This document shows positions 1 to 9,215 of a stretch of DNA of 64,000 bases, piece after piece. How positions within the stretch are numbered: position 1 is the first letter of the stretch; each line of letters begins with the position of its first letter. Position numbers and translations under genes: made by a program. The stretch spans positions 306,516 to 370,515 of the forward strand of contig NZ_LOPW02000004.1 in the NCBI RefSeq assembly GCF_001469875.2. The letters are read 5' to 3'. Source of the stretch: Haloferax marisrubri (lineage in GTDB: Archaea > Halobacteriota > Halobacteria > Halobacteriales > Haloferacaceae). A model generated the notes under the pieces. The model worked only from the letters and a program-made list of their open reading frames with translations. It was not told where the DNA came from and did not search any database.

Positions 1-309
1 GAGGACGACGCCGTAGCCGACGCCCGCCCCGAGCGACCTGAACGAGTCGTCGAGGTCGAAGTCGAGGGCGCTCACGAGGCCGGCGAACGCGACCCCGAGA
101 ATCGCGCCGTGGGCGACGTGGATGGCGAAGCCGGCGGCCCCGCCCATCAAGCCGTACATCGAGGGAATGGCGACTTCGAGGACCGGCCGCATCTGGACGA
201 CCATCGTCGCACCCATCACGACGGCGGCGAGCGAGCCGGCGGCGACGCCGGCGCGCCAGGAGGCGGTCGTCGTCGATTCGAGTCGTGTCGTGGCTGTTTC
301 GGAGGCCAT
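1..309 (-). CDS. Membrane protein, 3' part missing (haloarchaeal hypothetical)
   Basis: The reading frame is open from an ATG at 309 to the window edge (103 codons), so the C-terminus is missing. The protein starts with a polar Thr-rich stretch (MASETATTRLESTTT). A hydrophobic Ala/Gly/Val-rich segment follows at about residues 19-40 and a second at about 58-82, separated by a short loop, so it is probably an integral membrane protein. It resembles small haloarchaeal membrane proteins of the DUF6789 type, some of which databases label histidine kinase without a kinase domain; that link is from memory. It is divergent from the helicase gene starting at 457. Confidence 0.6.
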   Translation of the reverse strand, partial: MASETATTRLESTTTASWRAGVAAGSLAAVVMGATMVVQMRPVLEVAIPSMYGLMGGAAGFAIHVAHGAILGVAFAGLVSALDFDLDDSFRSLGAGVGYGVVL

Positions 310-426
310 GGCTAGCGTGCCAACGTCTATCATGATAATGCTCTCTCGGACGGGCGACGCCGCCGCATCGCGGAGGTACGCTTATACGGTCCCCGTCATC
401 TCCGGCGGTGTCGGGTGCTCCGAGCC

Positions 427-432
427 TTTTAA
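427..432 (+). promoter_or_regulatory. TATA-like box of the XPD-like helicase gene
   Basis: A ttttaa hexamer lies about 25-30 bp before the GTG at 457. This is the spacing expected for a leaderless haloarchaeal transcript and it supports that start. Confidence 0.45.
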
Positions 433-456
433 TCGGATGGCGGCCGAGATTCTCCC

Positions 457-2661
457 GTGGCCCACGCCAACGGCGCACCCGACGACGGCGACGCGGACGG
501 AGCGTGGCGGTTCTTCCCGTACGACGAGCCGTACCCCAATCAGGAGGCGGCGATGTCCGGCATCGCCGACGCCCTCGACGACGAGCGGAACGTCCTCCTC
601 GAAGGGGCGACCGGGACCGGGAAGACCATCTCCGCGCTCGTGCCCGCGCTCTCGTACGCCCGCGAGCACGACAAGACGGTCGTCATCACGACGAACGTCC
701 ACCAGCAGATGCGCCAGTTCGTCGAGGACGCCCGCGCCATCACCAGAGAGGAGGCCATCCGCGCGGTGGTGTTCCGCGGGAAGTCCTCGATGTGCCACAT
801 CGACGTGGGCTTTCAGGAGTGTCAGACCCTCCGCGATACGACCCGGAGCATCGTCGAAAAGGAGTCCGACAAGGCCGAACTCTCAGAGCAGGCGCAGTCG
901 CTCCTCGACGGGATGCGAGAGGGCGAGTCCGGCGCGGCCGACGCGCGAAGCGCCGTCACGGACGAACTCGACAGCATCGACGACGAACTGGAGGAGTTGA
1001 AGGAGGGCAACTACTGCGAGCACTACTACAACAACCTCACGCGGAACACCGACGAGTTCTTCCAGTGGCTGTTCGACGACGTGCGGACGCCCGACGAGAT
1101 TTTCGAGTACGCGGGGAAGCAGAACCTCTGCGGCTACGAACTGCTCAAGGAGGGCATGGAGGGCATCGACCTCGTCGTCTGCAACTACCACCACCTGCTC
1201 GACCCGATGATTCGCGAGCAGTTCTTCCGGTGGCTGGACCGCGACCCCGACGACGTGATTACGGTGTTCGACGAGGCGCACAACATCGAGAGCGCGGCCC
1301 GCGACCACGCGAGTCGCGCGCTCACCGAGAACACGCTCGAAAGCGCGATGAACGAGTTGGAAGACGAAGACGACTCGCGGGCCGAGAGCGCCCGCAACGT
1401 CATCGGGACGTTCCTCGACTCGTTGCGCGACAGCTACGAGGAGGCGTTCGGCTTCGGCGAGCGCGAGCAGGTCGGCGAGAACTGGTACGACCTCTCTATC
1501 GCCAATCAGGGCCGCCGCGACGACCTGACGATGGACTTCCTGCAGTCCTACGAGGGCCGCGGCATCGACGTGGAGGTCGAACTCGCCCTCCAGTTGGGCA
1601 AGCAGTTAGACGAGCAGTACGAAGACGCGTACAAGAACGGCGAGGCGACGACGCGCAAGGAGTGCCAGACGCTGCAGGCCGCGAACTTCATCGCCGACTG
1701 GACGGAGATGGGCGGCGAACTCGGCCGCCACCCGATGCTGTCGGTCCGCCGCGACGGCGGCACCGACGAGATTTACGGCCGCGCCGAACTGTACACCTGC
1801 ATCCCGCGAGAAGTCACGAAGGAGCTGTTCGAGGAGGTCCACGCCAGCATCCTGATGTCGGCGACGCTCCGGCCGTTCGACGTGACGGAGGGCACGCTCG
1901 GCCTCGAAAACCCGGTGACGATGGCCTACGGCCTCGAATACCCCGAGGAGAACCGCCGGACGTTTTCGGTGTCGCTCCCCGCGCTGTTCTCCTCCGAGCG
2001 CGACGACCCGGGCACGCAGGAGACGATCGAAGGGATGCTCGCCGACGCGGCCGCCTTCACGCCGGGTAACACGCTCGTGTTCTTCCCGTCGTACGCCGAG
2101 GCGGAGCGCTACCACGAGCGCCTGCGTGCGAACCCGGACGTCGACGCGGAACTGTTCTTGGACGAACCGGGCGTCCGCGCCGAGGAGATGCGCCGGGAGT
2201 TCGTCGGCAAGGACGGCGCGGTGCTTCTCACCTCGCTGTGGGGGACGCTCGCCGAGGGCGTGAGCTTCGACGGCGACGACGCCCGAACCGTCGTGGTCGT
2301 CGGCGTGCCCTACCCGCACCTCTCCGAGCGGTTGGAGGCCGTCCAGGACGCCTACGACCGCGCCTACCGCGGCAAGAAGGACGCCGGCTGGCGCTACGCC
2401 GTCGAGATTCCGACGATTCGGAAGACCAGACAGGCGCTCGGGCGAGTCATCCGCGCGCCCGACGACTTCGGCGTCCGCGTGCTGGCCGACAAGCGCTACA
2501 CCCGCGAGAGTTCCTCCATGGGGAAGTACGGCGTCCGCGGGTCGTTCCCGGTCGAAGAGCGCGCGGAGATGGTCGACATCGCGCCGAACAAACTCAAGTT
2601 CGCGATGCTGAACTTCTACAACGACCACGACGCCTACGACGGCGACCCGCCGCGCCCCTGA
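457..2661 (+). CDS. XPD/Rad3-family ATP-dependent DNA helicase
   Basis: A superfamily 2 helicase of the XPD/DinG/Rad3 type (734 aa), expected to unwind DNA 5' to 3' in repair. The Walker A motif ATGTGKT is at about residues 51-57 and the DEAH box at 272-275. Between them lie C113, C122, C187 and C225, placed like the four ligands of the XPD iron-sulfur cluster. The C-terminal motor contains SLWGTLAEGVSF and the motif VI-like QALGRVIRAPDD. The start is a GTG preceded by a TATA-like box at leaderless spacing. Residues 130-185 between cysteines two and three are acidic and probably helical. Haloarchaea carry several XPD paralogues, so the exact role (excision repair or other processing) is inference. 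Confidence 0.9.
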   Translation: MAHANGAPDDGDADGAWRFFPYDEPYPNQEAAMSGIADALDDERNVLLEGATGTGKTISALVPALSYAREHDKTVVITTNVHQQMRQFVEDARAITREEAIRAVVFRGKSSMCHIDVGFQECQTLRDTTRSIVEKESDKAELSEQAQSLLDGMREGESGAADARSAVTDELDSIDDELEELKEGNYCEHYYNNLTRNTDEFFQWLFDDVRTPDEIFEYAGKQNLCGYELLKEGMEGIDLVVCNYHHLLDPMIREQFFRWLDRDPDDVITVFDEAHNIESAARDHASRALTENTLESAMNELEDEDDSRAESARNVIGTFLDSLRDSYEEAFGFGEREQVGENWYDLSIANQGRRDDLTMDFLQSYEGRGIDVEVELALQLGKQLDEQYEDAYKNGEATTRKECQTLQAANFIADWTEMGGELGRHPMLSVRRDGGTDEIYGRAELYTCIPREVTKELFEEVHASILMSATLRPFDVTEGTLGLENPVTMAYGLEYPEENRRTFSVSLPALFSSERDDPGTQETIEGMLADAAAFTPGNTLVFFPSYAEAERYHERLRANPDVDAELFLDEPGVRAEEMRREFVGKDGAVLLTSLWGTLAEGVSFDGDDARTVVVVGVPYPHLSERLEAVQDAYDRAYRGKKDAGWRYAVEIPTIRKTRQALGRVIRAPDDFGVRVLADKRYTRESSSMGKYGVRGSFPVEERAEMVDIAPNKLKFAMLNFYNDHDAYDGDPPRP

Positions 2662-2736
2662 GCGGGTCGCGCTCGGCACGGACACGTCGGTCGCGCCCGC
2701 CGTGCAATTCTTACCTGTTCGAACCAACACAGGGTG

Positions 2737-4113
2737 ATGAGTGCGACCCCTCCCGGACCGAAGGGCCTCCCGTTGTTCGGCGCGAGCAGACAGTACGCCC
2801 GCGACCCGTTTACGTTCCTGACGGCCGTCGCGGACGCCTACGGCGACGTGGTCCACTTCGACCTCGGCCCGCTCGACACCTACATGCTCACGAACCCGGC
2901 GGACGTCGAGACGGTGCTCGTGAGCGAGGCGTCGAAGTTCAGAAAGCCGCAGTTCCAAGACCGCGCCATCGGCGACCTGCTGGGTGACGGCCTGCTGATG
3001 AGCGAGGGCGCGACGTGGAAGAAACAGCGCCAACTCGCCCAGCCGGCGTTCGACGTGCGGCGCATCTCGACGATGGCCGGCATGATGACCGACCGGACGG
3101 AGTCGATGCTGTCGTCGTGGGGCGACGGCGACGTGGTGGACGTGCAACTGGAGATGGCGCGGCTGACCGTCGAGATAATCGTCGACGCCATGTTCGGCAC
3201 CGACCTCGACGACGAACGCATCCGGCGGGTACAGGAGAACCTCGAACCGCTCGGCGCGCGGTTCGAACCCGACCCGCTCCGGTTCCTGACGCCCGACTGG
3301 GCCCCGACGCGGGAGAACCGCCAGTACAAGGAGGCGCTGTCCGAACTCGAATCGCTCGTCTGGGACATCGTCGAGGAGCGCCGCGGGACCGAGTACGGCG
3401 AGACGCCGGCGTCGTCGGTGCCGGCCGAGGCGACGGGTGACGACCGACCGATGGACCTGCTTTCGATTCTGCTCCGCGCCTACGACGAGGGCGAGCAGAC
3501 GGAGAAGAACCTCCGCGACGAGCTGATGACGATGCTCCTCGCGGGCCACGACACGACGGCGCTGACGCTGACGTACGCGTGGTACCTGCTCTCGCAACAC
3601 CCCGAGGCGGAGGCGAAGCTCCACCGCGAACTGGACGAGGTGCTCGGCGGGCGGACGCCGACGTTCGAGGACGTGCGAGAACTGGAGTACACCGAGCGCG
3701 TGCTGAACGAGGCGATGCGGCTGTACCCGCCGGTGTACGTCATGTTCCGCGAGCCGAAAGTGGACGTTCGTCTCGGCGGCTACCGCGTCCCCGCTGGGTC
3801 GGCCATCATGCTCCCGCAGTGGGTCGTCCACCGCTCGGAGCGCTGGTGGGACGACCCGTTGGAGTTCGACCCGGACCGCTGGGCACCCGAACGGGCCGGC
3901 GACCGCCCGCGCTTCGCGTACTTCCCGTTCGGCGGGGGGCCGCGTCACTGCATCGGCAAGCACCTCTCGCTCCTCGAAGGCCGGCTCATCCTCGGCACCG
4001 TCGCCCAGCAGTACGAACTCGACTACGTCCGCGACGAGCCGTTCTCGCTTCGCGGGTCGCTGACGATGCACCCACAGGAGCCGATGGGGATGCGGCTCCG
4101 GACGCGCGACTGA
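2737..4113 (+). CDS. Cytochrome P450 (first of two)
   Basis: A soluble P450 monooxygenase of 458 residues. Visible marks are the I-helix oxygen-activation motif AGHDTT (about 269-274), the K-helix ExxR in LNEAMRLYPP, and the heme loop FPFGGGPRHCIGK with proximal cysteine C405. There is no N-terminal membrane anchor, as in bacterial and archaeal soluble P450s. A GTG lies directly before the chosen ATG and would add one residue. It follows the helicase gene by 75 bp on the same strand. The substrate is unknown, and no redox partner is adjacent; a ferredoxin with a P450-partner cysteine pattern is encoded at 24825-25070. Confidence 0.93.
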   Translation: MSATPPGPKGLPLFGASRQYARDPFTFLTAVADAYGDVVHFDLGPLDTYMLTNPADVETVLVSEASKFRKPQFQDRAIGDLLGDGLLMSEGATWKKQRQLAQPAFDVRRISTMAGMMTDRTESMLSSWGDGDVVDVQLEMARLTVEIIVDAMFGTDLDDERIRRVQENLEPLGARFEPDPLRFLTPDWAPTRENRQYKEALSELESLVWDIVEERRGTEYGETPASSVPAEATGDDRPMDLLSILLRAYDEGEQTEKNLRDELMTMLLAGHDTTALTLTYAWYLLSQHPEAEAKLHRELDEVLGGRTPTFEDVRELEYTERVLNEAMRLYPPVYVMFREPKVDVRLGGYRVPAGSAIMLPQWVVHRSERWWDDPLEFDPDRWAPERAGDRPRFAYFPFGGGPRHCIGKHLSLLEGRLILGTVAQQYELDYVRDEPFSLRGSLTMHPQEPMGMRLRTRD

Positions 4114-4189
4114 CGAGGCGGGACGGGGTGGGCCGACACACCGACGGGTCGTCGCTCCGCCGACGGTGACGGCGGTCGAATCCCCGCCG

Positions 4190-4687
4190 TCAGGCAGGGA
4201 GCGAAATCGAGGCCGCGGTCTCGCGGAACGACGAGTCGTAGACGTCGAGTTGCGAGACGGTCCACTCGATGGGGTCGATGGACTGGCTGGCGACCGCGCG
4301 GGCGTCGGCGACGCTACCGCCGCGGGCCAGCGTGACGTGCGGGACGTAGTCGTCGCCCTCTAGCCCGTCGATAGCGCCGAACTCGTCGGCGAGCGCGCGG
4401 TGGAGGTCGAAGAGACCGGGGCTCTCGACGGCGAGGTAGACGACCGGGGCGGCCCCGCGAGGCGGGTCCTCGAAGAACCGGACGTCGGTCACGCGGGCTT
4501 CGAACGCCGGCTGACCGGCGAGCGCGCGTCGCAACTGTTCGCGCAGGCGGTCGAACTCGGTGTCTTCGAACCGCTTGCAGACGAGCGTGTGCCGGTCTCG
4601 AACCCGGTCGAACGGGGCGAGGTACGGAAACAGGTCGGACGCGAGGCGGGCGACCCGTCCCGGAACCGGGACGTTCAGACTGTACAC
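4190..4687 (-). CDS. 2'-5' RNA ligase family (2H phosphoesterase) protein
   Basis: A 165-residue protein of the 2H phosphoesterase superfamily, whose members act on 2',3'-cyclic or 2'-5' phosphodiester ends of RNA. The second HxT motif is clear in PHVTLARG (H117, T119). The first is less canonical, DRHTLV (H33). The start is a GTG giving MYSLNVPVPG, a typical family N-terminus. It is convergent with the P450 gene. RNA-end processing follows from the family; the reaction cannot be read from sequence, and the imperfect first motif leaves activity uncertain. Confidence 0.8.
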   Translation of the reverse strand: MYSLNVPVPGRVARLASDLFPYLAPFDRVRDRHTLVCKRFEDTEFDRLREQLRRALAGQPAFEARVTDVRFFEDPPRGAAPVVYLAVESPGLFDLHRALADEFGAIDGLEGDDYVPHVTLARGGSVADARAVASQSIDPIEWTVSQLDVYDSSFRETAASISLPA

Positions 4688-4739
4688 GCCCGTGACTCAC
4701 GCGAGAGACACAAAGGCGTATCGTCGCCGCCGGGGAGAA

Positions 4740-4934
4740 TCAGATTCGGTCGAGCAGCCAGAGGACGATGAGTGCCGCGACGACGAGACCCAGAATCGGC
4801 TGGAGCGGGCCGAGCAACGCGCCGAACAGCCCGAGCACCTCGCCGATGATTTCGAGGACGAGCCAGACGAGGACGAGCAGGAGGATGATTTTCAGCAGGT
4901 CCTCCACGTCGATTCGGCCGCGGTTGGTTCGCAT
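4740..4934 (-). CDS. Small two-helix membrane protein (DUF7554-like)
   Basis: A 64-residue protein: a short charged N-terminus (MRTNRGRIDVEDLL) followed by two strongly hydrophobic segments at about residues 14-38 and 41-62. The ATG at 4934 is preferred over an upstream in-frame ATG because a TATA-like actatttg (reverse strand, about 4958-4967) lies at leaderless distance. It matches the pattern of small haloarchaeal membrane proteins filed as DUF7554, from memory. Function unknown. It is divergent from the SPFH gene. Confidence 0.7.
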   Translation of the reverse strand: MRTNRGRIDVEDLLKIILLLVLVWLVLEIIGEVLGLFGALLGPLQPILGLVVAALIVLWLLDRI

Positions 4935-4996
4935 ACCGGGGCGTGGGGCGTTCGCGGACAAATAGTTGGTGGCCAGGTGACCGGGTGGCCGGGTAG

Positions 4997-5004
4997 CTTT
5001 ATTC
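4997..5004 (+). promoter_or_regulatory. TATA-like box of the SPFH gene
   Basis: An AT-rich ctttattc in a GC-rich gap, about 26 bp before the ATG at 5027. The spacing favours a leaderless transcript starting at 5027 rather than at the in-frame GTG at 5012. Confidence 0.5.
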
Positions 5005-5026
5005 CGCCTCGGTGTCACTCTCCATC

Positions 5027-6241
5027 ATGGACAGCCTGTTCTACCAACTCGGGAAGCTCTCGGCGTCCTCGTCCTCGTCCTCGTCGTCCTCCTCGTCGAG
5101 CGCGGAGCGGGTCGACAGCGAGCCCGGCCGAATCCCGCGGTGGCTCGGTCCCCTCGCGGTCGCGGTGGTCGTCTTCGGCATCGCCGTCGTCGTCTTCCCC
5201 GTCACGCCGGTGACGCTCGCGGGCTACGTCGTCCTCGCGCTCGCCGTCGCCGCGGTGTACGACGCGGTCGAAATCGTACAGGCGTACGAAAAGCGGACGC
5301 TGACCGTGTTCGGCGACTACAAAGGCATCCTCGAACCGGGGCTGAACGTCGTCCCCCCGTTCGTCTCGAAGACCTACCGCTTCGACATGCGGACCCAGAC
5401 GTTAGACGTGCCCTCCCAAGAGGCCATCACGGAGGACAACTCGCCGGTCACCGCCGACGCCGTCGTCTACATCCGCGTGATGGACCCCGAACGCGCCTTC
5501 CTGCAAGTCGATAACTACCGCCGGGCCGTCTCGTTGCTCGCACAGACGACGCTCCGGGCCGCGCTCGGCGACATGGAACTCGACGACACGCTGGCGCGCC
5601 GGGACCACATCAACGCGCGCATCCGCCGGGAACTCGACGAGCCGACCGACGAGTGGGGCGTCCGCGTCGAGTCCGTCGAGGTCCGCGAGGTCAAGCCCTC
5701 GAAGGACGTCGAAAACGCGATGGAACAGCAGACCTCTGCCGAGCGCCGCCGCCGCGCTATGATTCTCGAAGCGCAGGGTGAGCGTCGCTCCGCCGTCGAA
5801 AAGGCGCAGGGTGACAAGCAGTCGAACATCATCCGCGCGCAGGGTGAAAAGCAGTCCCAGATTCTCGAAGCACAGGGTGACGCCATCTCGACCGTCCTGC
5901 GGGCCCGCGCGGCGGAGTCGATGGGCGAGCGCGCCATCATCGACAAGGGCATGGAGACGCTGGGGAACATCGGCACCTCGCCGTCGACGACGTACGTCCT
6001 GCCGCAGGAACTCACGTCGCTTCTCGGTCGGTACGGGAAGGGGCTGTCCGGCTCCGATATACAGCAGGCCGACGGCCTCGAAAGCAAGGCGTTCGACGAG
6101 GAGACCCGCGAACTCCTCGGCCTCGACGACATCGGTGAGATACTCGGCGAGTTGGACGGCGTCGAGACGGCAGACATCTCCGCGGACGCGGTCGACATCG
6201 AAATCGAAGACGGCGGCGTCGAGACTGAGCGCGTCGAGTGA
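5027..6241 (+). CDS. SPFH/Band 7 (stomatin/prohibitin-like) membrane protein
   Basis: 404 residues. A short N-terminus carries a poly-serine tract (from about residue 12, encoded by tcc/tcg repeats near 5063-5100). Two hydrophobic segments follow (about 45-88), then a Band 7 domain beginning IVQAYEKRTLTVFGDYKGIL. The C-terminal half has a coiled coil built from repeats of the form AQGExxSxIxxAQG, at about 235-295, typical of SPFH oligomers. Family members form ring-like scaffolds at the membrane and often affect membrane proteases. No NfeD partner gene is adjacent. The final 80 residues are acidic. An upstream in-frame GTG (5012) would add five residues. Confidence 0.88.
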   Translation: MDSLFYQLGKLSASSSSSSSSSSSSAERVDSEPGRIPRWLGPLAVAVVVFGIAVVVFPVTPVTLAGYVVLALAVAAVYDAVEIVQAYEKRTLTVFGDYKGILEPGLNVVPPFVSKTYRFDMRTQTLDVPSQEAITEDNSPVTADAVVYIRVMDPERAFLQVDNYRRAVSLLAQTTLRAALGDMELDDTLARRDHINARIRRELDEPTDEWGVRVESVEVREVKPSKDVENAMEQQTSAERRRRAMILEAQGERRSAVEKAQGDKQSNIIRAQGEKQSQILEAQGDAISTVLRARAAESMGERAIIDKGMETLGNIGTSPSTTYVLPQELTSLLGRYGKGLSGSDIQQADGLESKAFDEETRELLGLDDIGEILGELDGVETADISADAVDIEIEDGGVETERVE

Positions 6242-6695
6242 GCGAAAAATCGATACGCGAATCAGTCGGAGACCCGTCCGACGCGCCGAGGGTCCGATGC
6301 AGCGTCGTGTCCGGTCTGCGGGGGTGACCGGCGCGAGCCCCGTCGTCCGGCCGTCGCGGTTCGGCGAGGCGCAAGGCGGACGTGAGACGGGAAACCGCTC
6401 GGTGCGTCGGCTTCGGGGTCGTGACTGACTCCCCGTCGTCGTCCGGTCGAACGAGAGTCGGAACCCTCGGGAACGTTCCCCCGAGCGCGGACGAGAGACA
6501 GGCGTCGGCGTCCCACCACCGGTCTGCGGTTCACGCAGACACTATTCGATACGTAATAAACACTATTAATTGCCTAGGTTGTTGAAACGTGCGGTGCGTT
6601 TGCCGACCAATCGACAACCCGAGCGATTAATCGCCTTTATTTCTATTTTTCACGACGTAGAATAATTTAACCACGTCCGTCTCAGAGCGTGTGGT
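6242..6695. other. 454 bp intergenic region, no convincing gene
   Basis: No ORF here has a haloarchaeal protein composition; frames open on either strand are Arg/Ser-rich shadows. The right half is unusually AT-rich (about 6538-6590 and 6625-6671), with runs such as cgtaataaacactattaatt. The rightmost part holds the thioesterase promoter. The AT-rich block at 6538-6590 is unassigned and could be a second promoter or a small RNA. Confidence 0.5.
6664..6670 (+). promoter_or_regulatory. TATA-like box of the thioesterase gene
   Basis: The sequence aatttaa lies about 26-32 bp before the ATG at 6696, fitting a leaderless transcript. Confidence 0.5.
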
Positions 6696-7190
6696 ATGCA
6701 ACAGCAGTCGTCGGTCGGTACGCGGTCGCTGTCGGCGTCCCGCGCCGAGATGAGCGAGATTCTGATGCCAAACGACACGAACAACCTCGGGCGCGCCCTC
6801 GGCGGGCGGATTTTAGAGTGGATGGACGTCTGCGGGGCCATCGCCGGGCGGCGCTTCGCCGAGCGGCAGGTGGTCACGGCGTCGATGGACCACGTGGACT
6901 TTCTCGCGCCCATCGACGTGGGCGACGTGGTGACCGTCGAGGCGTACGTCTTCGACACCGGTCGAACCAGCATGGACATCAAGGTCGACGTGACCGCCGA
7001 GCGCCCGAGCGAGGGCGACCGCCGCGAGACCATCACCTCCTTTTTCACCTTCGTCGCGCTCGACGACGACGAGAAGCCGAGTCCGGTTCCGGACCTCGTC
7101 TGCGACTCCCAAGAAGAGCGCGAACTGCGCGATTCGGCGCTCCAGAAGCGCCGTGAGCACCGCGCCGCGCTGGCAGAAGAGTTCGAGTAA
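6696..7190 (+). CDS. Acyl-CoA thioesterase, hotdog fold (YciA/BACH type)
   Basis: A 164-residue single hotdog domain, expected to hydrolyse acyl-CoA to free acid and CoA. The family core is visible: MPNDTNNLGRALGGRILEWM, with the conserved Asn-x-x-G pattern and the start of the hotdog helix, then VVTASMDHVDFLAPIDVGDV. The C-terminal tail is charged (LQKRREHRAALAEEFE). The gene stands alone, convergent with the universal stress protein gene. Substrate chain length cannot be told. Confidence 0.9.
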   Translation: MQQQSSVGTRSLSASRAEMSEILMPNDTNNLGRALGGRILEWMDVCGAIAGRRFAERQVVTASMDHVDFLAPIDVGDVVTVEAYVFDTGRTSMDIKVDVTAERPSEGDRRETITSFFTFVALDDDEKPSPVPDLVCDSQEERELRDSALQKRREHRAALAEEFE

Positions 7191-7217
7191 CGCGGACCGC
7201 GAGCGGGTCGCGGGCCC

Positions 7218-7658
7218 TTATTCTTCGTCCGCCGCGCGGACGGTCAACACCGGCGCGTCCGACTGCCGGACGACGCGCTCCGTGACGGAGCCGACGAGGT
7301 AGTGGTCGAGGCCGGTTCGGCCGTGGGTCGCCATCACGACGAGGTCGACCTCGGCGTCGGCGGCGTAGTCGACGATAGTCGAGTGGGGGACGCCCTCCTC
7401 GACGATGCGTTCGGTCTCGACGCTGTCAGGCAGCGCCTCGACCGCGGCGTCGGCCGCGGACTCCGCGCGGTCGAGTTCGGACTTCTCCCACACGTCCGGC
7501 GCGATGCCGGCCGAGGGCGACTCGAAGCGGTTGCGCGAGTCGGCCACGGACAGCACGTGGACCGTCGCGCCGTAGGTCTCCGCGAGGTTCGCCGCGTGTT
7601 CGATTGTCGCGTCGGTCGCGTCACTACCGTCGGTCGGAAGCAGGATGTGGTCGTACAT
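7218..7658 (-). CDS. Universal stress protein UspA family
   Basis: A 146-residue single UspA domain. The N-terminal strand is HILLPTDGSDA. The nucleotide-binding signature is present near the C-terminus as ATHGRTGLDHYLVGSVTE, with the G-2x-G-9x-G-S pattern of ATP-binding members. Haloarchaea encode many copies, so a specific role cannot be assigned. It is downstream of, and co-directional with, the TauE/SafE gene, 63 bp away, and could be co-transcribed with it. Confidence 0.93.
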   Translation of the reverse strand: MYDHILLPTDGSDATDATIEHAANLAETYGATVHVLSVADSRNRFESPSAGIAPDVWEKSELDRAESAADAAVEALPDSVETERIVEEGVPHSTIVDYAADAEVDLVVMATHGRTGLDHYLVGSVTERVVRQSDAPVLTVRAADEE

Positions 7659-7721
7659 GGGTGAGGGTTCAGAATCGAGGACTGTGAAAGTGGTGCCGGT
7701 GAAAACGGTTCGAGTGGGTCG

Positions 7722-8807
7722 TTAGATGCCCAGCGCCATCAGGAACAGCGCGAGCGAGATGACCGCGAAGAGGACGCCGACGAAGTTCTTGATGACGTCA
7801 GTCTCCAGCGCGTTCGACACGTAGGGCGCGATTTGGCCGCCGAGGACCGTCGCGGGGACGGTGAACACGACCATGTTCCACGGCGTCGTCGCGAGACTCA
7901 GCGAGTGACCGCCGACGATGCCGCCGCCGAAGACGTGGACGAGCGACGCCAGGATGGCGGTCAGCGCGACCACGATATGGTTCGTACCGATGGCGACGCG
8001 GACGGGGACTTTCGTGCTGAGCATCGAGATGATGCCGAGTTCGCCGACGCCGAAGCCGGCGAGGCCCTGGAACATCCCACCGATGCTGTAGTTGGCGAAG
8101 CGACGCAGGTAGCCGCCACGGGTGTAGGTGTAGTCGTCGCCCTCGCGGTCGACGCGGGTGACGGTCCCGTCGTCGGCCGTATGGACGCCCGCGGGGCCGA
8201 GCTTACCGGGGTCGTTGGGGAGGTTCGTGGAGACGGTACCGCCGTCGGTGGCCGCGGTGTGGTCGGAGTCCGACGAGCCGGGTTCGTCGTGGCCGAGGTC
8301 GGCGTTGAACAGCAGGTACGACGCGGCGAGCAGCGCGATGCCGAGCAGCGCGTGGAACACCACGTCGGGGATGACGAACGACAGGAGCGCGCCGCCGACG
8401 ACGAACGGAATCGACCCGCCGACGAGCGTCAGCGCCAGTCGCCGGTCGACGAGACCGTACTGGATGAAGGCGACGGCCGAACTGGAGAGACCGAACGCCT
8501 CGCTGATGAGGCCCACCTTGACCAGCGTCGACGAGTCGAGCGGGTGCGCGAAGATGGGGAAGATGAAGATGAGGAACGGGACGAAGAGCGCCGACCCGCT
8601 GATGCCGACCGTGTTCACGATGGTCGCGCCAGTGAGGAACACCGGGAACAGCCACCAGTACTGGAGCCAGTACTCCATGCCTGCACCCGACGGCGTCGGT
8701 GCCATGGTGAACACCGAGACGAGGAACAGCAGGGGAGCGATGAACACGAGGATGTGTTGGTACTTCAGGAACGACTTCTGAACGTGACTGAGAGACTGAG
8801 AGCTCAT
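7722..8807 (-). CDS. Sulfite exporter TauE/SafE family membrane protein
   Basis: 361 residues with about eight membrane segments in two halves, as in the TauE/SafE (DUF81) family, which moves small anions such as sulfite, sulfoacetate or thiosulfate. The first half has WWLFPVFLTGATIVNTVGIS; the second has FQGLAGFGVGELGII, the internal repeat. A hydrophilic loop at about residues 184-235, rich in D, G and T, separates the halves and is longer than usual. Two rhodanese genes lie 6 kb away, so a sulfur role is plausible, but substrate assignment is inference. Confidence 0.88.
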   Translation of the reverse strand: MSSQSLSHVQKSFLKYQHILVFIAPLLFLVSVFTMAPTPSGAGMEYWLQYWWLFPVFLTGATIVNTVGISGSALFVPFLIFIFPIFAHPLDSSTLVKVGLISEAFGLSSSAVAFIQYGLVDRRLALTLVGGSIPFVVGGALLSFVIPDVVFHALLGIALLAASYLLFNADLGHDEPGSSDSDHTAATDGGTVSTNLPNDPGKLGPAGVHTADDGTVTRVDREGDDYTYTRGGYLRRFANYSIGGMFQGLAGFGVGELGIISMLSTKVPVRVAIGTNHIVVALTAILASLVHVFGGGIVGGHSLSLATTPWNMVVFTVPATVLGGQIAPYVSNALETDVIKNFVGVLFAVISLALFLMALGI

Positions 8808-9215
8808 GGTTCTCGTTGTTGTCAGTTCGCAGTAGCGTTCGCGTGCACTCGCGTGGAGTGACGCGTCGAAAACAGCCCGTTTGCCGAGTCATCAGCGGCA
8901 CCGACCCGCGCGCGTTCACCGTCTCCCGAGGATGCGACCGCGTCGCACACCGGGTGGACCGGCGTGCGGTGGTCGCCCGAACTGTCGAGCACGGAATGCT
9001 CGAATCCGCGGACCATTCAGGTAATGCCTCCGTTAGGGTAGGCGTGGTGAACGGTGTGGGTTGCAGGCTCGTCCGCCGAGGTGCGGATCACGGTGGAACG
9101 GGCATAGCGAGGTCGGAGTAATAAGTCTTGATGTCGACCCAGCATTTTGGGTACAGTCCACACACCGACGCGCGTCGAAAAACCAGTAACATGTGTTTCT
9201 ATCCAAAATCTGTGT
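8808..9215. other. 408 bp intergenic region, no convincing gene
   Basis: Lies between the TauE/SafE start (minus strand) and the NUDIX stop (minus strand). Frames open here have skewed non-halophilic composition. An AT-rich stretch at about 9117-9133 (gagtaataagtcttgatg) could be a distal promoter. Nothing else is recognised. Confidence 0.4.

Noticed and set aside
1606-4071. An 821-codon open frame on the minus strand
   Set aside because: Antisense to the helicase and P450 genes, which both have full motif sets; composition is typical of a shadow frame.
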